A stretch of 5,458 nucleotides of DNA from Thermodesulfobacteriota bacterium (GTDB lineage Bacteria; Desulfobacterota; RBG-13-43-22). Below are positions 4,867-5,458 of the stretch, piece after piece. Position numbers and translations under genes: made by a program. Location of the stretch: NCBI GenBank assembly GCA_025454185.1, contig JALOOY010000154.1:1-5458 (forward strand), written 5' to 3'. The notes beneath the pieces were generated by a model. The model was not told the origin of the DNA. It saw only the letters and a list, made by a program, of their open reading frames with translations, and did not search any database. How positions within the stretch are numbered: position 1 is the stretch's first letter; every line of letters starts with the position of its first letter.

Positions 4867-5458
4867 ATGAAACGCTTATCCCAGAGTCAAGCCATACTAC
4901 AATCCCGGGCCCTGCTGCTCGAACAACTCGGGCGGCACCGCTCGGTCCCGCCCCGCCGGCCGGAGGCCGAAGAAGGGGGCTGCGGCGTCACCGGGTTCGC
5001 CTGCAGCATTCCGGTCAGCGGACGCCATATCTTTGAACCATCCGTGCAGATGCACAACCGCGGCAACGGGAAGGGCGGGGGCATCGCCGCCGTGGGCCTG
5101 GAGGCCTCCAAGCTGGGGGTGGACCAGGAGACCCTCGACAAGGACTTTCTATTCCAGGTGGCCCTGTTGGATCCGGCCGTGCAAAAAGACCTGGAGCAAC
5201 GGTTCATCCGCCCCTTTTTCCGAGTAGATCATGAAGCCCTGGTTCCCACGGTAGACGATTATCGGGACATCCCGGGCCTGGAACTGGAGCCGCCGGCCGT
5301 GAAACGTTACTTCGTCCGCGTGCAGCCGGAGGTGCTGGCCCGCTTTCAAAAAGAGCGGCGCCTGGACAACCTCTCACCTCGCCAGGCCGAGGAGGAATTC
5401 ATCTACCAGAACACCTTTCAACTGAACCAGGCCTATTACAGTTCCCTGGGGGAGAAAA
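4867..5458 (+). CDS. Class II glutamine amidotransferase, split glutamate synthase subunit (3' truncated by window edge)
   Basis: An open frame from ATG 4867 to the window end with no stop: 197 complete codons, the N-terminal part of an Ntn-type glutaminase. CGVTGF at 39-44 carries the predicted nucleophile Cys39 (codon 4981-4983), exposed after removal of a 38-residue propeptide. That length is close to the propeptides of bacterial GOGAT large subunits. QMHNRGNGKGGGIAA (61-75) is the conserved RG(N) glutamine-site region. Downstream, FIYQNTFQLNQAYYSSLGEK (178-197) fits the archaeal-type glutamate synthase amidotransferase family. The enzyme would hydrolyse glutamine and pass ammonia to the synthase subunit encoded just upstream. 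A TAG in the same frame at 4858-4860 and no other start before Cys39 fix the start at 4867, although the ribosome binding site is weak. The alternative is another class II amidotransferase of the GlxB/MgsA type; the neighbour favours glutamate synthase. Confidence 0.85.
   Translation, partial: MKRLSQSQAILQSRALLLEQLGRHRSVPPRRPEAEEGGCGVTGFACSIPVSGRHIFEPSVQMHNRGNGKGGGIAAVGLEASKLGVDQETLDKDFLFQVALLDPAVQKDLEQRFIRPFFRVDHEALVPTVDDYRDIPGLELEPPAVKRYFVRVQPEVLARFQKERRLDNLSPRQAEEEFIYQNTFQLNQAYYSSLGEK

Noticed and set aside
4854..5036. A 60-codon TTG-started frame overlapping the start of the amidotransferase
   Set aside because: It is out of frame with the amidotransferase sequence, arginine/proline-rich and without motif. 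The frame beginning at 4867 carries the catalytic cysteine motif.

Overview
The window holds five protein genes, all on the + strand, in GC-rich DNA interrupted by short AT-rich intergenic stretches. From left to right they are a metV-metF pair, two tandem iron-sulfur/glutamate-synthase-like genes, and the first 197 codons of a class II glutamine amidotransferase that runs off the right edge. No tRNA, rRNA, CRISPR array, transposase or phage gene was seen. The gene content is that of a strict anaerobe with tetrahydrofolate-linked C1 metabolism (Wood-Ljungdahl type, in either direction). High GC, cysteine-rich proteins and short heptameric intergenic repeats would suit a Desulfobacterota-like bacterium. 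That assignment is inference; no taxonomic marker is present.

Region 1 (1-86) is an AT-rich leader with a perfect 13-bp palindrome directly before the Shine-Dalgarno of metV. Region 2 (87-1675) is metV-metF, overlapping by 4 nt, with metF starting at TTG. MetV is the cysteine-rich partner that typically passes electrons to the short flavoprotein MetF, which interconverts methylene-THF and methyl-THF. Region 3 (1676-1771) is a 96-nt AT-rich gap carrying TTCGGAT heptamers.

Region 4 (1772-4672) holds two genes 3 nt apart. The second (3158-4672) is an archaeal-type short GltB: N-terminal ferredoxin-like clusters, an FMN-binding glutamate synthase barrel with its signature motifs, and a C-terminal cysteine cluster. 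The first (1772-3154) is a collinear but divergent paralogue. It keeps all three cysteine sets and the shared linker but has lost every recognisable FMN/glutamate-site motif, so it looks like a non-catalytic electron-transfer or structural partner.

Region 5 (4673-4866) is a 194-nt gap filled by a nested inverted-repeat element made of heptamer and octamer units. Region 6 (4867-5458, partial) is the amidotransferase, with a predicted 38-residue propeptide before the nucleophile Cys39. Regions 4-6 together read as a split glutamate synthase: an amidotransferase subunit, a synthase subunit and an unusual degenerate iron-sulfur subunit. The missing GXGXG domain and an NAD(P)H- or ferredoxin-linked partner would be expected to the right of the window.

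The most interesting point is the retained but apparently inactivated synthase paralogue beside the intact one. Second is the intergenic repeat element. The functional relation between metVF and the glutamate synthase genes is open; co-orientation alone does not prove it.
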